Assembly (NCBI GenBank): GCA_030062745.1
Contig: CP099843.1
Span: forward strand, 21,178,583-21,242,582
Length of the DNA: 64,000 nucleotides
From: Capitulum mitella
Lineage: Eukaryota > Arthropoda > Thecostraca > Pollicipedomorpha > Pollicipedidae
Direction: 5' to 3'
The position numbers and the translations under genes were made by a program. Shown here one piece after another: positions 22,228-32,544 of this stretch; position 1 is the stretch's first letter, and each line of letters starts with the position of its first letter. The notes beneath the pieces are model-generated. The model had not been told where the DNA came from. It was given only the letters and a program-made list of their open reading frames with translations, and did not search any database.

Positions 22228-22813
22228 GCTGCCTTCGGCTGACTCTACAGCAGGCTGACGCTGCCGATAGCCGGCAACTGTCGACAAATCGGCCACCGCT
22301 TCGCATCAAAAATGATCGTGAGACGCAGTCCACGTACAGCAAGGAAGCAAGGGGCTGGTGCTGGAAGCAAGATTTGAGCAGCATGCTCGCATGTCTCCAG
22401 AACGGCTTATTTCCAGAAACGGACGGCTACGGCGCAGTGGCTACGGCGGCGGCGGCTATGGCGCCCAGCGCCCATGCTCCGAGCATTGGTTTTGTCATAA
22501 CAATAAACTTTGCAAAAAAAACAATGCATTCTACAGATCCTGCACGCATTCTGTCACTTAACAGTATGGACAACATTTTGCGAATAAAAATGTAAAATCC
22601 GTGTATTTCCTTCAGTGGTACAAAACCATTTCTAGTCTAAAAGCGATTTTCACGGGATCTTTCACGACCTGAATTCCCTCCACGCGTTAAGAACCCTACT
22701 CGTCTACATAATTTTAAGTGGGTCATGAGCAAACTGTGGCAGCCCCTGCTCAGTCAGAATCATTCAGGGTTCCGAAAAACGTCCAGGATTACATCTAGGT
22801 TTGCTGGCATTAC
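22228..22813. other. intron of the fibrocystin-L-like gene
   Basis: Nearly 600 bp. It includes a short plus-strand GGC repeat (near 22440-22465) that would read as glycine/tyrosine, but nothing supports it as coding. Confidence 0.55.
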
Positions 22814-22920
22814 CTGAATAAGACGAAGACGTTTTGCAGATGATTTCGCTCGGCGTGATTCCGTAAAGTTCCCCAGTTGAAGCGTCCATTGGGTCGCAGT
22901 CCTCACTGCCTACTTTAATC
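22814..22920 (-). CDS. PKHD1L1-like: fibrocystin-L-like exon: end of the second IPT/TIG domain
   Basis: Exon of 107 nt: acceptor CGTTAG, donor G|GTAATG. It enters in phase 2, completing the tryptophan begun by the exon at 23272-23429, and leaves in phase 1. The peptide is IKVGSEDCDPMDASTGELYG followed by ITPSEIICKTSSSYS. The V-x-x-x-x-C-D and I-I-C-K-T pair and the intervening ELYG match the fibrocystin-L second IPT (GGMPCEL ... LYG ... MVCKT). It is less GC-rich than its neighbours, so it is easy to miss without the phase constraint. Confidence 0.84.
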
Positions 22921-23271
22921 CTAACGGCAGGGACAATGGTGGATCAATAGTCTGTCACAAACATTGCTGCTTCTGAAAAAAAACAAATATCTGGATACAT
23001 GTATTGGTTCAAAAGGGCAACGTCCGGATGAATTATTTTAAAACGGTGACAACGTTTCATACAAATGAAATAAAGGCTTGCCAAGCGTTTATTATCACTG
23101 CAAAAGTTGTCATCATTTTCTCTTCTCCCTAACCCTAACAGATGATTTCATAAAAGTTCTGATTAAAACAAAACAGTCTCAGACCGGATACAGCTCAGTC
23201 CTCCTCGCCGAGCCCTGGGCCCGTCGTGAACGCCGGCGGCCTCCGAGGCAGTCTGCCCGCGGCTCGCTCAC
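22921..23271. other. intron of the fibrocystin-L-like gene
   Basis: About 350 bp. No other feature recognised. Confidence 0.65.
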
Positions 23272-23429
23272 CAGGCGATGGCGATGCTCGAGCTGGCGAG
23301 GTCGCCGGCCGTGCGCGAGTCGATCGAGTAGCGGTCGGTGAAGAAGCGGCCGCCGACGGTGATCAGCGAGCCGGGGGGACCGGCCGACGGCTCGACCGAC
23401 TCCACGTACGGCGTCCAGCTCTCTCGGAA
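23272..23429 (-). CDS. PKHD1L1-like: fibrocystin-L-like exon: start of the second IPT/TIG domain
   Basis: Exon of 158 nt: acceptor GATCCAG, donor TG|GTGAGC. It enters in phase 0 and leaves in phase 2. The peptide is FRESWTPYV then VEPSAGPPGSLITVGGRFFT, continuing DRYSID and a serine/alanine-rich end. This matches the second IPT of fibrocystin-L, whose T-P-x-I-x-x-x-x-P-x-x-G-T-P-G-T-L-x-T-I-x-G-R-x-F-T motif is distinctive. The acceptor abuts a degenerate decamer repeat (23431-23586), so the usual pyrimidine tract is made of repeat units. Confidence 0.9.
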
Positions 23430-23430
23430 C

Positions 23431-23586
23431 TGGATCACACGGATCAGAATCGGATCAGAACCGGGTCACTACAACCGGATCAGACGGATCAAAATTGGAT
23501 CATATGTATCAGAACAACCGGATCGGATGGATCAAAACCGGATCAGAACTGACCCAGAACAGTCGGATCAGGTGGACCAGAACTAG
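23431..23586 (+). repeat. degenerate ~10-bp minisatellite (GGATCAGAAC)n next to a splice acceptor
   Basis: About 15 imperfect units of GGATCAGAAC and variants (GGATCAGACG, GGATCAAAAC) over some 155 bp. It begins directly at the minus-strand splice acceptor of the exon at 23272-23429. Confidence 0.85.
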
Positions 23587-24226
23587 ATCTGACGATTGGC
23601 CAGATTCAGCTGGTGCAGCGCGCGGGCTCTGTCTGTTGCTGACAGGATGGTGGTTAGGCTTTGTGCAATGTCGATCAGCTCTTTTTAGGAAAACGACATT
23701 TTCGGATCCAGTTTTTCATTATCTACATCGAAATGCGGCTTGAAATGCTGGATCCTCTGCGGCCTATATAAAAAAGAATATTATCCAGTCTAGGGTAGCG
23801 GCATGTCTACCGGTAGCCTTGACGCGGAAAAAAGAACATTGCGCCCCGCATATTATCATGAATACCTTATTGACGTCAATATCACCTTTGGGTCCGGGTT
23901 CTCTCATTTTTAATTTCTTTCAATATTAAAAACAGGTGCTATGTGAACATCCTACAGGTGTCGTTAAACATGCACACCACCAATCTGCCGAGTGGATGGC
24001 CGACAGTTTGTCTGGGAACGACTGGATTCAGCGACGAAATGCTACCACTAACATCAGTAACGTGGTCGAAATCCACCTGCCGACCTAGCCAAACACCCAG
24101 TCCCTCCTGACTGGCATGACTGAGCACCAACGTTCCAACAGTGACCTGACAATCCGACACTGTTCTGGCCCGACTCGCTGTTTTCCGGCAGCAGCCTGAC
24201 ACGACACTCCGCCCTCCGACACTGAC
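23587..24226. other. intron of the fibrocystin-L-like gene
   Basis: About 640 bp beyond the minisatellite. The minus-strand frame stays open for a way past the donor, but phase agreement places the exon end at 24227. Confidence 0.55.
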
Positions 24227-24320
24227 CTCGATTGACCTTCCGCCGCCGGAGACTGTCTGGCCATCGACAGACAGGCTGAGGGTGTACCAGCTGCTCAGGC
24301 CGGTGCCCTCTCGAACCGCG
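24227..24320 (-). CDS. PKHD1L1-like: fibrocystin-L-like exon: end of first IPT/TIG domain
   Basis: Exon of 94 nt: acceptor CGCTCCAG, donor GAG|GTCAGT. It enters in phase 2 after the exon at 24901-25036 and leaves in phase 0. The peptide is AVREGTGLSSWYTLSLSVDG, then QTVSGGGRSIE. In fibrocystin-L this is the last strand of the first IPT (YTVRVSVDG-like) plus a linker. A second possible donor 10 bases upstream (AAG|GTCAAT) would break the frame with the next exon, so it was rejected. Confidence 0.78.
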
Positions 24321-24900
24321 CTGGAGCGAAAGGCATCAGTGAGCTGACGCCGTAAACAGAGGCCAGTGGAGCAGCCTGGGATGGCTTGCCGTAGGCAGTG
24401 GCGGGTGGTAAGTTCGTCATTCGGCTTCGCCCAGTGACAGGTCGGAGTCATCGCGCTCCGGAGACTGAGCCATAAGCTGGCAGTCAAGTCAAATACCGAC
24501 AGCACGCAAGCTCGCAAGCATTAACTCATCCTAGACACGCTGCATCAACATGTTACAAACTGCAATTAAGCGAAGGAAGAATTCCAAAGCTAAATGCTGA
24601 ACGAGCGTAATGGCGTAGTGAGTACTGCACTACTGTTCTTCAAAACATGCGATGAGCAATGGGGACATCAGTCATACTCACGGCATTGCGGACAATGATG
24701 GTATTAATATCACAAATAGAGAAAAAACTCGTTAAGTGCTGTTGGACGATACTATCTCTGTGGCATGGGATTTTTGGACATTGCGTCCAATAGCATGAAT
24801 AAAAAAGTCGGCACACAATAATAACTTTTCCATGGAAGACCGAGACTGACACTGGAAATAACGAGTGCTGAAAGCATGGTATATTTCCTAAATTTCTTAC
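24321..24900. other. intron of the fibrocystin-L-like gene
   Basis: About 580 bp. No other feature recognised. Confidence 0.65.
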
Positions 24901-25036
24901 CCGACGGTACAGATAATCCTGGAGGAACTGGTCTTGTAGACGTTGACCTCGCATGGCACCGTGTCCCAGTCATTAACAAAACTGACCACGTTCCCTAGCT
25001 CCGGCTGGAACTGGGAGTACTGGTCCTCGGCAAACC
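24901..25036 (-). CDS. PKHD1L1-like: fibrocystin-L-like exon: middle of the first IPT/TIG domain
   Basis: Exon of 136 nt: acceptor TTCGTCAG, donor GG|GTAAGA. It enters in phase 1 and leaves in phase 2. The peptide is GFAEDQYSQFQPELG, then NVVSFVNDWDTVPCEV, then SSSRIICTVG. Fibrocystin-L has G-F-x-x-x-x-Q-F followed by G-N-x-V-x-L-x-S-x-x-x-x-x-P/T-C-D-V and T-Q-I-T-C, a close match including both cysteines. The start of this domain (the P-x-x-G-x-x-x-G-G-T part) should be on an upstream exon that I did not find. Confidence 0.88.
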
Positions 25037-25369
25037 CTGACGAATTAGAAGTGACGTCATATCACGGCGCGTCATTAGCCACTTGAGCCTCGATGCCCTA
25101 AAAAGAAACTGAGGCAAATGGGTGGCCTTGTGGTCGGGAAACATGTCGCAAGGCAGGCATCCGTTCATTTCCGGGACCACTGTCACAAACGCACAGGGAC
25201 TAGTCCGCGAATGTCAGCTGTATTGGGAGCAAAAGAGAGAAGCTCACGCGACTTCCAGTGGACCTTGAAACCCAAACCTCAAGCCTCATATTCATCCTGA
25301 TACCTGACTCATATTCTCATCCATATCCGTAAGAATATGCTCATTCACAAAGCCTCATACCTGATCCAA

Positions 25370-25575
25370 TTATTTGTATTTCGCCGCCATTTTTCCCCAC
25401 ACGTCTCGGTCGGATCTCTCGAACGCTGGCTGCTTCCAGGCGGTCTGAAAAAATGCTTGCTCGCTGAGCACCGTTCCGTCGGGCGTGAAACAGGCAACCG
25501 TCTTAACGGATTTAAGGACAAATCCAGTCCAAAAAGCAGATAATGAAAATAACTCAAATAACTCATAGTACTAGG
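25370..25575 (-). other. coding-like minus-strand fragment, unidentified
   Basis: About 65 codons run from a TAG near 25576 to a TAA at 25370-25372. The central part, FTPDGTVLSEQAFFQTAWKQ, has protein-like composition. No family is recognised. It could be a terminal exon, a piece of an unknown element, or chance. Confidence 0.2.
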
Positions 25576-28500
25576 ACATAAATCGTCATCCTTAATGAAA
25601 AAAACACAACTTACAAAAGACAGAAGGACCCAAAAAAAACCTTTTCCAAAATTATATTATCATTTAAGCATACAGAAGAGTCAAACGTAAAAAAAAACAA
25701 AAGAGCCCAGTCAGAACAGCTTCGATTATCGTGCGAGCATGGCACCACGTATTATACACTGTTTCTCCTGGACCGCCCTGGACAGTCCAACCTCTCGGCT
25801 CAACAGTTTCAGTTCATTGCTGTCGTCGACTGCACTGGACAATCTACACATGGAAAAAAACACACAGACACACTCCTGAACATCCCGACAAGCAATCGTT
25901 TCACCCCAGCGTGTCTAAGCCCCAATAAAAGGATTAAATGTCATCAAAGGTTTTAAAACATCGCCACAAACATGTCATGCAAAACTCGTCGAGGTTTGGG
26001 ACAGCTCCGTAGTGCAGGTCACTAGCACAGTAAAAAAACCCGATTCTGCGTCAAGTATAATGCATTGGTGTCCCAAGAAAAATATCTGTCCCCATTTTGC
26101 AACATTTTGCCATTCTTGCACTCACTATGAGTGTTGAACAAAGTAAAGCACAGAGAGTGCAGGGCATCATCAGTCTGTTCAGTTATTCATTGTTTTAGAA
26201 CGATGACAACCAGGCACTAACCAGTCGCTTAGTACAACGTTTCAGGCTATTATTTTTCATAATTTTGTGGGCCCATTTATGAAATGAGCTAGGGTTAATG
26301 TCGGGCATTTTGTTCTTTCCGACGCAAAGTGTGCCTGGTAGATTAATTTGTAGACGGAAATGGGTGTGACGACGTTATCCTTCACATTACTATTATTCGC
26401 GTAATCCATCCGTCTCGTCAGCTGTGCTTTTGAAGGGTAAGTCATGATTTTTATAAAACAAATTGGCGTGAGGGAAGGTTTAACAGCACATGAGCTTGTG
26501 CAAAGCAAATGATTGGTCAAGGACTGTATCGTTCGTGCTGCAATGTGTAGGTACCGTTTACAAAATAACTTCTCATCCGAAGTGCCAAGTGCCAGCATCA
26601 CTTGGCAAGCGAAAGCATTTATCAACAGCAACATAAAGGCAACTAACTTGCAACGGCTTTTAATTGTACTGTATGGCATCAAATCTCTTATTTCTTTAAT
26701 AATGAGTTTAATGCATTCATCTTTGCCTGCCACAAGATACAAAGCTAAAAAGGGGCTTAAACTGGAATTTGTCTTCTCATGACTTTTTCTGTTTACTGAA
26801 GTGCCTCTTCAACGGACATTGTCTTTGCCAAGAACATGATTCGAAACAAATACTGATCCGCGGTCTAAGATGATTACTGAAAGACTCTGTCTCTTGCGCA
26901 GTATCGTCTACCATTGTCTACCAGTCATACCATTTAAAGGGCGTTGTATAAACAGGTTTGATGGTGCATGACGTGTCGTAAACAATAACAAAAGTTCTTT
27001 CCGAGTGCATGAAATTGTTTTTAGTGTACTCTGATCCGAGGTTGCGCAAAATGATATGAGTGAAAAACAAGAACATCGGTACCACCTCAGTACATACAGC
27101 TCTGACCGAGATCTGGCATCGAATGGGACCTATCTGACATTCTGAACTCATGCCATCTCCAAAATATGATTTATGCAATGATTATCATGACGTAGCCCTG
27201 CATACCAACTTAAACATGAACGATAGTTTACGGCAAAGGCCTAACCAAAGATTGTTCATTTGGCCACGACTGGACTGTTCGTAAAATCAAACCCAAGCGG
27301 GACATTTCCATGGCCAAGTCCAGCTACAGCGTATGTTTCGGAACAATTCAGCGTTTCTTTCGTCCTAGTTGATGTCCTACCTGCTACCACTACATCTTAA
27401 CCCTCACCGGACATGGAGGAGGGTCGATGCCACGCTCTCCCACCAAGCAGTGTCTCCGGGACCATGGCAATACGGCGCACGACGGCGTCGTAAAATTTGC
27501 CATAGCTCACGATGCACTCATTGCGCATGCTTTGAAAAAGAGTGGCCCCGGGTCTTCCTAGGTCACTGACCTATGCGTCATTAATGAAGGTCTGCAGAAC
27601 GATTTTTGCGCCACGTGCCGTTTTTTATTGTTTTAGGGCAATAGGCGTGCATAAACTTCAGATGACGGGAATGAAATCGGTTCAGAATGGTAGTCCAAAT
27701 GCAAACAGGCCACTTTAGATAGATTGAGAGGCTTTTCAAGGTCAAATGAGTTCAATTGCCCTGGATGACTTTTTTTTTATCTCAGAACGTTCCATTATTA
27801 ATTTTGGGCAGAGGACATGGTAAAGGAAACCATTTCAGACCCATTTGACACCAAACATGCTCTTTTTAACTCCGAAAAACCAACTCATAATTCCCAAGCA
27901 TAAAGTTTGACCGGACCTAGAAGGTCACTGGTTGACATGACGGAGTCGGACCGTTACCGTTTGAGTCATTGGGTACATGGCTTTCGATTGTTTTTTGTCT
28001 CGTGGCGCGAGCTCAGTTAAGGGTCAAATGACGAGATGGTGTCTGTCATCCCTCCATTGTCGGTGCGAATGAAAATCCCTCCCGTCAGGCGAGGGTTTAT
28101 TTCCACGTTTCAAGACACTTCATGCAGGGGCGCGGGAACTCCCCCTCAGCTGAGGAGAAAGGGCCAAAAGAAGTATTTTGGGTCACTTCTTTCCAGTCAA
28201 CGCCCATAGAATCAATGTTAAGTTTCAGAAAAAGCAAGGGTCAGCTGTCCTCTTCCCTGGCCTCCTCTCCTACCCACGTCATTGACTTCATGCGACTTTT
28301 CCGGTACAACAGCTGCTTGGCGATGCTCTCGTATGGCGCAGTCGGGGATGGTGCACCGCTTGGCTTATCTGCCATGCGGGTCAACCTACCCACTCTATAA
28401 GGAGCCAACGGAACCGACCTTCGCAGGCTGTTGATAACATGATGGGAGCTGTCGTTCTTTCAGTTTATGCCGACCACTGACAGTAAAATCCAGCCAAACA

Positions 28501-29691
28501 TATTGAAAGATCGTAAAAATGAAAAGCCTTAAAAGCCAAATGCTGCACCTTTGCTTCCAAAGCGTTATTCGATGAATGGCGAAAGAAAGATTCGTTCCCC
28601 TCGAGCCTGTCCAGCCATGGCGATTTTAGGAAACTCATTTCGTCTTCATTCATTTCCTACCAGGAAGTCAGCGACCAGGTGGCATTCTATGTTAGCTGCA
28701 TTTCACTTTTAACAGATGCAATGAACGCTGCTATAATGATCGTCATCTTCCTGGTCACCCAGTTGTTTAATTATGCGTAAGTCCATTCTTGCTGAAAATG
28801 TTTTTTCTTCAAAACCATGGGAGCACTTGACTGTCCATCTCCCTTTCAGTTTAAGCAAACCAGATGACAGATATAACTTTTAAATCCAGCTGTAAACCTC
28901 CAGTTGTCGTATCCGTCATTTCTAGAATGGCAGAGACAAGTCATCCATCGACAGTTATATACTGCTAATCGTTCAACCATCGCCCTGCTTCCTCCCAGAA
29001 TGGTTTACGCTCAAGTGCTTTAAAGGACTTGCCAAGGACGAACCCATGGGATGATGGGTCCTCCTTCCTTTCCCCTGAGGCCCTAAGAGGAGCCCAAAGG
29101 GGCCCCTCGCAAGGGGAGGGGAGGCCGTTCACAGCAGGCGACGGCTCCACAGGGGCGGATATGGGGCGGCCACGGCTCTGTCGTTCGACAAGCGTCACTG
29201 GCCGAGGCTGTGCGCCGGCCGGACCGGTTCTGGTGTTTGAAGGCTGCGCCGCCCTTTGACTCAGCCAATACCTAGCATTCTACAAAAATCACACAATGTA
29301 ACATTTCTGCAAAAGCTACATAATGTTGCAGAAGACTATGTCTTTGAAATGACGCTCCCGGGCGTCAAATGGAAAGCATCGGCTCGTTTCAGGGATCAAA
29401 TTCACCAGAAGTCAGGAAGCCTCGACATGTACAATTTTCAAGACATCCGTAATCTTAGAAGCCATGTCCTATGACAGAAAGCAAAACGGAAATATTAAAG
29501 CACCAGAAAATCGTGCATCCGATCTGAATATTGCTCATATTCTTTTCTGATGTCTGGCAAAAGAAATTAAGCATAAAACGTAAAGATGAAATAATCCGAA
29601 GCAAGACGGTTGTGACGATGCTTTTGTTATCCTACGTGGCGCGTCATTAACCGAAATACATGCAGAACGATATAAAGAGCGACGCCTTGGG

Positions 29692-30108
29692 ATGGGAAAA
29701 GCAAAGAAGATCCAACATAATTCCCATTTTGCTGAGATTTATGACACCGCAGTTCTGCTGGTCCTTTTAACACTGACTTTTTATCGAGAGCTCTGTGATG
29801 CGCAGTATCAGCGGTGGATCGGGGAGTGGCGTTCCCATATCGTAGCTCACTACTGGCAGCTATGCCCACCTGGTAACGGTTGTCCCTACCATTGCCGCTT
29901 ATCCGGTCACCAAAATTATCAAACCTTTTCATCATTTTGTCTTTCTTTTATCATATACATCAGCTTTGTTACAGTCGTGTGGTTTTATTTATCATGCAGG
30001 GAATTCCTGTACTGCATCGTGGATCACAGGGCCATAATGAATAAGAAAAGAAACAGGGAGATAAAAAAGCGAAAATCGAATCTGAACATGAAAGTTGCAC
30101 CACGTTAG
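29692..30108 (+). other. 138-codon open frame with two hydrophobic stretches, uncertain
   Basis: An ATG-started frame with hydrophobic segments near residues 20-32 (AVLLVLLTLTFY) and 82-100 (LSFIIYISFVTVVWFYL), and a lysine/arginine-rich C-terminus. It looks like a small membrane protein on paper, but no splice sites, promoter or family support it. Chance is the likelier explanation in AT-rich DNA. Confidence 0.15.
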
Positions 30109-30184
30109 CTGGTACAGTGACAACAGGTATGCACTATATCAGTACGACGGAGCAGGGTCTATTGTAACTTTTTGATGAAATTAA

Positions 30185-31437
30185 CCCGCCTCCGACTTGC
30201 CGTCGGCGCCAATCACGCCCGACTGGGGGAGGCGGCGGTTGACCGCCCCCTTTAACTCACGAAAGACTGGTCGCACGATAAAAGAAGCTCGCCGTTGGAA
30301 AGCTACTGACGAGCAGAGCTCGAAACTAGTCTCATTTTTAGTTTTGGATAATATGTAAGCCATTTGCGCCATACGTAAGTTTTCTCACAGCCATCTGCAT
30401 GAAACCGAGAAGCGGCCTGGATCTTAAGGGCTGTGATTAATTAAGTCTAGGTAAAGGCGCCAATGAGCAGGCAAAAGTTCGCAGATGCCGGTACGTTCCT
30501 AGATTTTCCGATTCGTTTAACGTATATGCCAAAATGTCGTGTTAAAGACAAGACATTTTGTCGTGTCGAAAATCGCGCCGCCAGTCGGCGCGATTTTCGT
30601 GCCGACTGGCGGCGGGCGCCGTGGCCAAACGCGGTATGAAATTAACGGGAACTGATTTTTGGCGTTTCTTTATTTTTGCGACATGAGCCTTTTCGAATGA
30701 CATTTCTTCTTCTTAGTGGTTCTTGTGATGATTTGTCGTGCTTGGATTCCGGAAAAAATCGATAGTTATCAATTTACACAACTGGCGGAGCTTTACTCAC
30801 GACAGTCTGTTTATTTCCAAATTTCCAATTTTCTGAGGCTTTTTGAACTTCTTGGTATTAATCGCAGCTATGAGAGCCAGTTCTACCATTTTCAACTCGT
30901 TCTGAGTAATTCATCGACCGATTTTGATGGCGGTGCATTTTGGTTCATAACAATTATTCGTGACCTGATCTCAGGTGGATGGCTGGAAGTCAGTGATACT
31001 TTGTCCATTGACGTTAAATGGATGTTTGCATCACCCAAAGTTAAAAATGCTATAAAAACTCCCATGGAATTTCAAAAAAACCGACAACATGTGTTAAAAA
31101 TGGTGCTGACCTTAGGCCAATGACCTGGCAAATTCCAAAAAAATACGACATGGCACATTTGTTGCATCCATCATGATTTCTACTCCCTGCCGGTTTTATT
31201 GTGATGGCATGTTTTACGAAAAAGCTACAGGACGCTAAACTTTTTTAATAAAGTTCAACTTGACCTGATTTAGGTCAGACACCTGACCTGATCTGAGGTC
31301 AGAGCGTTAATATAAGGTGTAAAATTGATCAAGCAAAATGTGCGCGAAGTGTCGTGGCTCTGCGTTCGTTTTTTCTTTCGAATTCTTGGAGAAACCTCAT
31401 GCGGGACGGTCAGCCGCCTCACCCAGTCGGGGGAGGG
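30185..31437 (+). mobile_element. TTAA-type non-autonomous element, family C copy 1
   Basis: A 1.25-kb element with inverted ends. The left end is CCCG followed by a CGCCCGACTGGGGGAGGCGG hairpin region. The right end is CCCAGTCGGGGGAGGG read inward. The left flank is TTAA (30181-30184) and the right flank TAAT, a decayed copy. The interior is shared with 61973-63184 and with the right part of 59364-61086 (ACTCACGAA, GCACGATAAAA, TTATCAATTTACACAACTGGCGGAGCTTTA). There is no transposase. TTAA flanks and CCC ends point to piggyBac-type mobilisation. It lies in the first intron region of the fibrocystin-L-like gene. Confidence 0.75.
30567..30614 (+). repeat. two overlapping perfect inverted repeats (mutually exclusive hairpins)
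   Basis: CGAAAATCGCGCCG (30567-30580) pairs with CGGCGCGATTTTCG (30586-30599) around a 5-base loop. The overlapping CGCCGCCAGTCGGC (30577-30590) pairs with GCCGACTGGCGGCG (30601-30614). Both arms are 14 bp and perfect, and the two hairpins cannot form at once. Other family C copies have only degenerate versions. Confidence 0.9.
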
Positions 31438-32019
31438 TAATAGTGTCATGGTGACCAGAAATTGCGACTGCAACGATGCTTGGTTAAACGTGCATATGGT
31501 GGTTTAATTGAGACATAATCCCAGAAGTGGTCGTCATTGCAGTCCGGAAAAATTGAGGTTGAAAGACGGAGACAGAAAGACGGTAAATACTCATTTTCAG
31601 GAATGGGAAACTTATGCTCTAAGATAAGAATATGCGAATGGCAAAAAGTTCATTTCGAGTGTCTGCTAACTATTCGAGCATTCAACCTTATCCACCCATT
31701 TCACCACCATTTCATTTTCAGCACCATTTCAGAAACCTGTGAAATGTCGTTACATTTCATGCAATAGAACATATATTGTGTAGACATAACCTACATGAAA
31801 TGGAAATATTGACAAGTTGTGTTAATGTAGAGACCTCTTTTTTCTAAACTGGTGACATTTTTACGTTACATAATCTTACAAGTATCGACATGGATGGGAC
31901 AAACAGACGAATAAAGACAATTTTCCGAAAACGATGAACCAAAACAAGACCTGCGCGTCGTTGTTCGAGTTTCGGCGGTTTGCCGCGGAGCAGTCGGTGC
32001 GGCGGCGGCGGGGGCTCAC

Positions 32020-32077
32020 CTGCCACCAGCAGCAGGGCAGACGCGGCCGTCAGCAGGGCTAGCCCGGGCGCCGTCAT
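32020..32077 (-). CDS. PKHD1L1-like: fibrocystin-L-like first coding exon: signal peptide
   Basis: ATG at 32077 starts a 19-codon peptide, MTAPGLALLTAASALLLVA, followed by a donor G|GTGAGC in phase 1. This is a classic secretion signal: short N-region, long hydrophobic core, small residues (VAG) at the cleavage site. A phase-1 intron right after the signal peptide is the usual arrangement in secreted multidomain animal proteins. An in-frame upstream start (about 32218) would add a long basic arginine-rich extension and bury the signal, so I prefer this ATG. Linkage to the exons at 25036 and below rests on strand, phase and the expected N-terminal signal of fibrocystin-L, not on direct continuity. 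Confidence 0.65.
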
Positions 32078-32240
32078 GCCGCCGCCGAGGACCGGCCGCG
32101 TCTGGGCTGGCGGGGCTCTGCGGACGGCGCGTCGACAGCGCCTGTTGACCGGCCGTTGCCAGGTCGACTGGACCGCGGACCGGCTTACGGAGCCCGGTCC
32201 TTGACCCCTGCTCGGCACCGGGGAAGGAGGCAGGCGATGA
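32078..32240 (-). promoter_or_regulatory. GC-rich 5' region of the fibrocystin-L-like gene
   Basis: A CpG-dense stretch directly upstream of the signal peptide ATG, in otherwise AT-rich DNA. It probably holds the 5' untranslated region and core promoter. No TATA box or clear initiator was seen. Confidence 0.35.
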
Positions 32241-32544
32241 TCCGACGATCGCTCAGGAGAAGCGGGAAATTAGACCGCCAACCGGACAGCTGGGACGTTA
32301 GGCTGCCACATCTTTGGTCGCACGGCTTTTCATTTAGATTGCCTTGGTGCCTGACGTTTCTTCAACACGCGCACTGGAATGGGATACTTTTGTGCCCCCA
32401 CCCGTTTTCTTGAAAATCCCGAAAACGGATCGGAGATGCTCGCTGCTCCTTTGTGACATTTATGACAACTGAATAACCTGTCGACTGTCGTAAAAGATGG
32501 AAAATCGGTCTAAAATTTTTGAAGTTTAAAGCATTCCAAGTCAA

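Larger units (their letters stand above)
25037..32019. other. first intron region (7 kb), one IPT exon missing, transposon debris
   Basis: The signal peptide exon ends in phase 1 and the exon at 25036 starts in phase 1. A direct join would skip the start of the first IPT domain, so a symmetric phase 1-1 exon of perhaps 25-45 codons is expected here. I did not find a convincing one. The region holds a TTAA-type element (30185-31437) and scattered open frames of uncertain meaning. Confidence 0.5.

Noticed and set aside
22358-22561. Glycine/tyrosine-rich plus-strand frame (GYGGGGYG)
   Set aside because: It comes from a short GGC repeat inside an intron of the minus-strand gene; no start context, signal peptide or splice evidence.
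26257-26742. 161-codon minus-strand frame in the first intron region
   Set aside because: A few frames of this length are expected by chance in 64 kb of AT-rich DNA. No splice sites, domain or repeat support was seen.
27410-27500. Candidate for the missing first-IPT exon (VPETLLGG..., donor G|GTGAGG in phase 1)
   Set aside because: The donor phase fits the next exon, but no acceptor gives phase 1 at its start, and the spacing after GG does not match an IPT domain.
30181-30372. 63-codon minus-strand frame
   Set aside because: Lies entirely within the end of a TTAA-type repeat element that occurs elsewhere in the window with the frame broken.
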